Source of the DNA: Bacteroidota bacterium
Lineage (GTDB): Bacteria > Bacteroidota > Bacteroidia > Chitinophagales > Chitinophagaceae
Direction: 5' to 3'
DNA: 64,000 bases
Assembly (NCBI GenBank): GCA_023386045.1
Contig: JAEWKK010000032.1
Span: forward strand, 22,884 to 86,883
This document shows, in pieces, positions 60,566 to 64,000 of the stretch. The notes beneath the pieces were generated by a model. The model did not search any database. It worked only from the letters and a program-made list of their open reading frames with translations, and had not been told where the DNA came from. Position numbers and translations under genes: made by a program. Position 1 is the stretch's first letter, and the number at the start of each line of letters is the position of its first letter.

Positions 60566-63511
60566 ATGAGAAAAAGCTTGCGCTATTCGTTCTTCATTAT
60601 TGCAGCAATCATTTTTTCCCTAACGACTGCATTTGCTCAGACAATTACTATTTCCGGAAATGTAAAAAATGCCGATAGCGGTATTGGCGAAGCCGGCGTT
60701 TCGGTTTCTGTAAAAAACAGTACAGAAGCTACTCAAACCGATGCCAATGGCGATTTCAAGATAACCGTAAAATCTCTTCCTGCAGTGCTGGTTTTTACTG
60801 CTGTTGGATTTGATTCACAGGAAGTCACCGTTACCGATGCTGCAGCAGCAGTTAACGTAAACCTGGCTGTGGGTAGCACACTGGGACAAACCGTAGTAGT
60901 GTCGGCCACCCGCACACCTCAAAGGATTTTGGAATCTCCGGTGTCAATCGAAAGACTGGGTTCTGCCAATATCAGAAATGCGGCAGCTCCTGATTATTAC
61001 GAGATTGTAAAAAACCTGAAAGGGGTGGACCTTACTACTTCCAGTCTTACTTTTAAAACTGTCAGCACAAGAGGCTTCAACGGTAGTGGTAACCTTCGCT
61101 TCAACCAGTTGGTGGATGGTATCGATAACCAGGCTCCCGGTTTGAACTTCGCAGTGGGAAGCATTGTTGGTCCTACAGAACTGGATATAGATAATGTGGA
61201 ATTGATGCAGGGTGCATCCTCAGCTCTTTATGGCTCAGGTGGTACCAATGGTATCATGTTGATCAGCAGCAAAAGTCCTTTCAAACAACCTGGCCTTAGC
61301 TTCCAGATCAAGCAGGGTATTAACCATGTTGCCAGTAACCAGCGCTCTGCCGCTCCTTATTACGATTGGGCATTCCGTTGGGCTAAGCCAATTGGAGAAA
61401 AATTCGCATTCAAAATCTCTGCACAATTTATAGATGCTCAGGACTGGCAGGCAGATGATAAAAGAAACCTTCAAAGAAATAATGTATTCAGCTCTGTAAA
61501 AGAAGGCAATCGCACTACTGATCCGAATTATGATGGTGTAAATGTTTTTGGTGATGAAGCAAGCGTAAACATGCATGCACTGGCACAGGCAGCAAGGGCA
61601 ACAGTTGCCGGACAACTCGGAACGAACTACACAGTTTTTAATACCACACTTAATGGTATGATCACTGCGGGTATGACGCCTTCCCAGATTGCCACTGCTT
61701 TGAGTGCTTCACCTTTTGCAGCTGTGGTTCCTGCTTTACCTTTCCTCATACCAACTGCTGCTGTTGCTAACAATCCATATGCAACAACTTTCATCAACAC
61801 ACCAGGCAATGGTTTTGTCAGCCGTACTGGTTATGATGAAAAGGACCTGGTGGATTATCATGCTTATAATCTGAAAGCAACACTTGGAATGAATTACATG
61901 ATCAACAGCAACCTGGAAGCTTCACTTCTGGGTTATTGGGGAACTGGTACAACAGTTTATACCGGTGCCGACCGTTACAGCATCAAGAACCTGATCATGG
62001 GTCAGTACAAAGCTGAAGTAAAAGGAAAGAACTGGTTCCTTCGTGGTTACACCGTGCAGGAAAACTCCGGAGATTCCTATACTGCTACCACTTCTGCTTT
62101 ATATATCAATAACGCCTGGAAATCCAATTCTGCCTGGTTCCAGCAATATGCAGGAACTTATTCTGCAGCCCGACTGGGTCTTGCCGCTCCCATCATGATG
62201 TCAAGCGTACAGGCGCACGATGTGGCACGTTCAGCTGCTGATGCAGGAAGATTGTTACCAGGAACACCTGGCTATATCGCAGCCATGCAAAATGCCACCA
62301 ATACTTCGATCAATAAAGGAGGATCCAAATTTGAAGATGCAACGGACCTTTATCATTTTGAAGGACAGTATGGACTGGGAGAATATATCAAGGCTGTTGA
62401 CGTATTGGTGGGTGCCAGCTACCGCATCTATCACCTGAATTCAAAAGGAACCATCTTTGCCGATACTGCAGGTCCGATAGACCTCAGCGAAATGGGTGGT
62501 TATATTCAATTGCAAAAAAGCTTTTTGAATGAGGCGCTGAAACTGACGGGTTCTTTCCGTTACGACAAGCATGAAAATTTCGATGGAAGGATCACACCAA
62601 GAGCTACGGCACTCTACCGTGTTGCTCCAAATAATAACATCCGCATTTCTTACCAGACAGCTTATCGTTTCCCTTCCAACCAGGACCAATACATTAACCT
62701 GTTAACAGGAGGTGCCAACAGGCTGATTGGCGGACTTGCAGAATTCGAAACCTATTTTGGATTCAATACCAATCCTGCATATACAGCAGAAAGCGTGGTT
62801 GCTTACCGCAATTCTTTCCTTACCAATCCTGCAGGCGATCCTTCTGTGTTGCGAACAGCTCAATTTAAAGTGATCAAACCTGAAAGAGTGAACTCATACG
62901 AATTGGGTTACAGAGGTCTGTTAATTCCGAAATTACTGGTTGATGCCTATGGTTATTATAGCATCTATAAGGATTTCATTGGAAGAACAGCAGTAGGACG
63001 CGGACAGAGTTCAGATCCAGCCATCGCCAAACAACAACTGGCAAGTCCTTTTACAACCAACAACTATTCTTTTGTAGTGAATACAACTGAAAGTGTAAAA
63101 GCAATTGGTTGGGGTATTGGTGCCAACTACCAGCTGCCTCGCGGTTTTGAACTCAGCGCCAACGTATCATCTGACAAACTCAATGATGTACCTGATTCCA
63201 TTGTTACCTTCTTCAATACTCCTGAATTACGTTTCAATGTAGGTATTGGAAATAACAATCTGTGGAAGGGTATTGGTTTCAATGTTCAGTACAGGTGGCA
63301 GGACCAGATGTTATGGCAGGGAACATTCGGAACAGGTGAAGTGCCTTCATTTGGTGTGGTAGATGCGCAGGTGAGCTATCGTTTACCAAAACTGAAAAGC
63401 ATGCTGAAGCTGGGAGCTTCTAACCTGTTCAATGATTTCTACCAGAGTGCCTTCGGTAACCCAATGGTAGGAGGATTGTATTATGTGAGCTTCGGATATA
63501 ACATGCAATAA
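60566..63511 (+). CDS. TonB-dependent outer-membrane receptor
   Basis: The 981-residue protein starts at ATG 60566 (signal MRKSLRYSFFIIAAIIFSL, end at FAQ); the open frame to 60431 is unlikely. A CarboxypepD_reg-like domain (ISGNVKNADSGIGEAGVSVS) precedes the plug (VVVSATRTPQRILESPVSIERL, STRGFNGSGNLRFN, QGASSALYGSGGTNGIML) and a large barrel ending in YVSFGYNMQ. It imports a substrate, probably a chelate or glycan, with TonB-ExbBD energy. No SusD partner is adjacent, which argues against a SusC system. Confidence 0.92.
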   Translation: MRKSLRYSFFIIAAIIFSLTTAFAQTITISGNVKNADSGIGEAGVSVSVKNSTEATQTDANGDFKITVKSLPAVLVFTAVGFDSQEVTVTDAAAAVNVNLAVGSTLGQTVVVSATRTPQRILESPVSIERLGSANIRNAAAPDYYEIVKNLKGVDLTTSSLTFKTVSTRGFNGSGNLRFNQLVDGIDNQAPGLNFAVGSIVGPTELDIDNVELMQGASSALYGSGGTNGIMLISSKSPFKQPGLSFQIKQGINHVASNQRSAAPYYDWAFRWAKPIGEKFAFKISAQFIDAQDWQADDKRNLQRNNVFSSVKEGNRTTDPNYDGVNVFGDEASVNMHALAQAARATVAGQLGTNYTVFNTTLNGMITAGMTPSQIATALSASPFAAVVPALPFLIPTAAVANNPYATTFINTPGNGFVSRTGYDEKDLVDYHAYNLKATLGMNYMINSNLEASLLGYWGTGTTVYTGADRYSIKNLIMGQYKAEVKGKNWFLRGYTVQENSGDSYTATTSALYINNAWKSNSAWFQQYAGTYSAARLGLAAPIMMSSVQAHDVARSAADAGRLLPGTPGYIAAMQNATNTSINKGGSKFEDATDLYHFEGQYGLGEYIKAVDVLVGASYRIYHLNSKGTIFADTAGPIDLSEMGGYIQLQKSFLNEALKLTGSFRYDKHENFDGRITPRATALYRVAPNNNIRISYQTAYRFPSNQDQYINLLTGGANRLIGGLAEFETYFGFNTNPAYTAESVVAYRNSFLTNPAGDPSVLRTAQFKVIKPERVNSYELGYRGLLIPKLLVDAYGYYSIYKDFIGRTAVGRGQSSDPAIAKQQLASPFTTNNYSFVVNTTESVKAIGWGIGANYQLPRGFELSANVSSDKLNDVPDSIVTFFNTPELRFNVGIGNNNLWKGIGFNVQYRWQDQMLWQGTFGTGEVPSFGVVDAQVSYRLPKLKSMLKLGASNLFNDFYQSAFGNPMVGGLYYVSFGYNMQ

Positions 63512-63532
63512 AGATTTTAATGCTGATTAGAG

Positions 63533-63557
63533 AACCCCGTTTGATACGGGGTTTTTT
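63533..63557 (+). terminator. Rho-independent terminator after the TonB receptor
   Basis: AACCCCGT (63533-63540) pairs with ACGGGGTT (63546-63553), followed by TTTT. Confidence 0.85.
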
Positions 63558-63561
63558 AATT

Positions 63562-63876
63562 GGGATTACACGGATAATTCTGATCACAGATTACACAGAT
63601 GAACACAGATTAGATACTATGATATGATTATAGTAATTATGGATGAGAATGATACAGCGATTACAGATTATGCAGATTATTTTCAGGATCACAGATTACA
63701 CAGATTTCACAGATTAGATACTATGAAATAATTCAGTTGTACTATCTAATTCCCTACATGGCCCTCTTCGTGTATGCTATGTACAATGTTTTGTCCACCG
63801 GAGCTGCAAGGCAGCGAAGGCGGAAACTATGAACCATCTGCCAGCTGCTATATGCTATATGCCATATGCCATTAGC
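63562..63876. repeat. Composite word-array spacer
   Basis: CACAGATT words run from 63562 to 63722. A TTCATAG/CCGCCTTC block lies on the minus strand at 63802-63833. GGCATATAGC words lie on the minus strand at 63845-63876. All three word families occur elsewhere in the window. No gene is seen in 63558-63940. Confidence 0.75.
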
Positions 63877-63940
63877 TGTAGTTGCCTGAAATATGTTGAC
63901 CGTTTTTGAGCTAATTAAATCAACTCAAAAAACGAAGCAT

Positions 63941-64000
63941 ATGGCTAAACCAGAACAGTTAAACGCAAAAAGTACAAGAGTCCATCGTTATTTTAGTGAA
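63941..64000 (+). CDS. Start of a probable transposase (IS3-type OrfA-like), cut by window edge
   Basis: Twenty codons from ATG 63941 read MAKPEQLNAKSTRVHRYFSE. From memory this resembles the beginning of short HTH transposase subunits in Bacteroidota IS3-type elements. Only 20 residues are visible, so the family is a guess. A near-palindrome CGTTTTTGAG/CTCAAAAAACG (63901-63934) lies just upstream and could be part of an element end. Confidence 0.4.
   Translation, partial: MAKPEQLNAKSTRVHRYFSE

Noticed and set aside
60566..63511. SusC/SusD polysaccharide-utilisation locus
   Set aside because: There is a TonB receptor with a carboxypeptidase-regulatory domain, but no SusD-like or carbohydrate-active gene nearby.

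Overview
The window looks like chromosomal DNA of a Bacteroidota bacterium, most likely of the Chitinophagaceae/Chitinophagia lineage. The evidence is a CcoN-CcoO fused cbb3 oxidase with a mono-haem CcoP, carboxypeptidase-regulatory/TonB-type outer-membrane proteins, SprB-like repeats, the Bacteroidota families DUF4199, DUF5686 and DUF4595-like, scarce Shine-Dalgarno sites, and TAnnTTTG (-7 type) promoter elements just upstream of many start codons. The genus cannot be named from this window alone.

Layout. 1-2475 (minus): a dihydroorotase-like protein without catalytic residues, a DUF4199 membrane protein and a family-2 glycosyltransferase cut by the window edge. 2611-2972: tRNA-Pro(CGG) followed by an array of palindromic units. 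3034-5125: a FIST sensory protein overlapping a class III adenylate cyclase. 5271-8702 (minus): a SprB-repeat/cytochrome c lipoprotein and a two-gene membrane operon. 8974-10119: chromate transporter. 10221-10570: tRNA-Pro(GGG) with the same palindromic tail, plus a scrambled tRNA-Pro fragment. 10638-11721: trmH and a TlpA-like thioredoxin. 11761-14925: an AT-rich segment (orphan LuxR-type response regulator and three secreted or membrane proteins) bracketed by a 175-bp direct duplication of the thioredoxin 3' end. 15984-23225 (minus): miaB, a sigma-54 activator, lptE, a TPR protein, secG, then mltG, yihY and a redoxin. 23322-30271: an outer-membrane receptor-like protein, a CCG iron-sulfur protein, an ATP-grasp protein, a LysE exporter and a DinB protein. 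30313-40704 (minus): the cbb3 oxidase and its assembly genes (ccoI, ccoS, ccoNO, ccoQ, ccoP, ccoG, fixH, a TauE/SafE-like protein), then a membrane iron-sulfur protein. 40745-63511: mostly housekeeping and envelope genes (phosphoribosyltransferase, phosphohexomutase, pcm, penicillin acylase, DUF5686, trhO, ADP-forming acyl-CoA synthetase, purC, TonB receptor). The last 60 bases begin a probable transposase.

The genes form several functional sets: microaerobic respiration (cbb3 structural and maturation genes in one minus-strand run), envelope biogenesis (lptE, mltG, secG, outer-membrane proteins), and tRNA modification (miaB, trmH, trhO).

The most unusual content is non-coding: (i) two tRNA-Pro genes each followed, 4 nt after the tRNA, by the same 28-nt palindrome and a collinear repeat tail; (ii) four copies of a ~55-nt element sharing GTGTCACTCACTT, whose opposite strand reads VQVSDT-like peptides; (iii) spacers built from short recurring words (CACAGATT, CTCGTGAACT, CATATGGCATATAGC, AGTTCATAG, GTGAGTAGTGAGTG); and (iv) the bracketed AT-rich island. 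No CRISPR array or recognisable prophage was seen.
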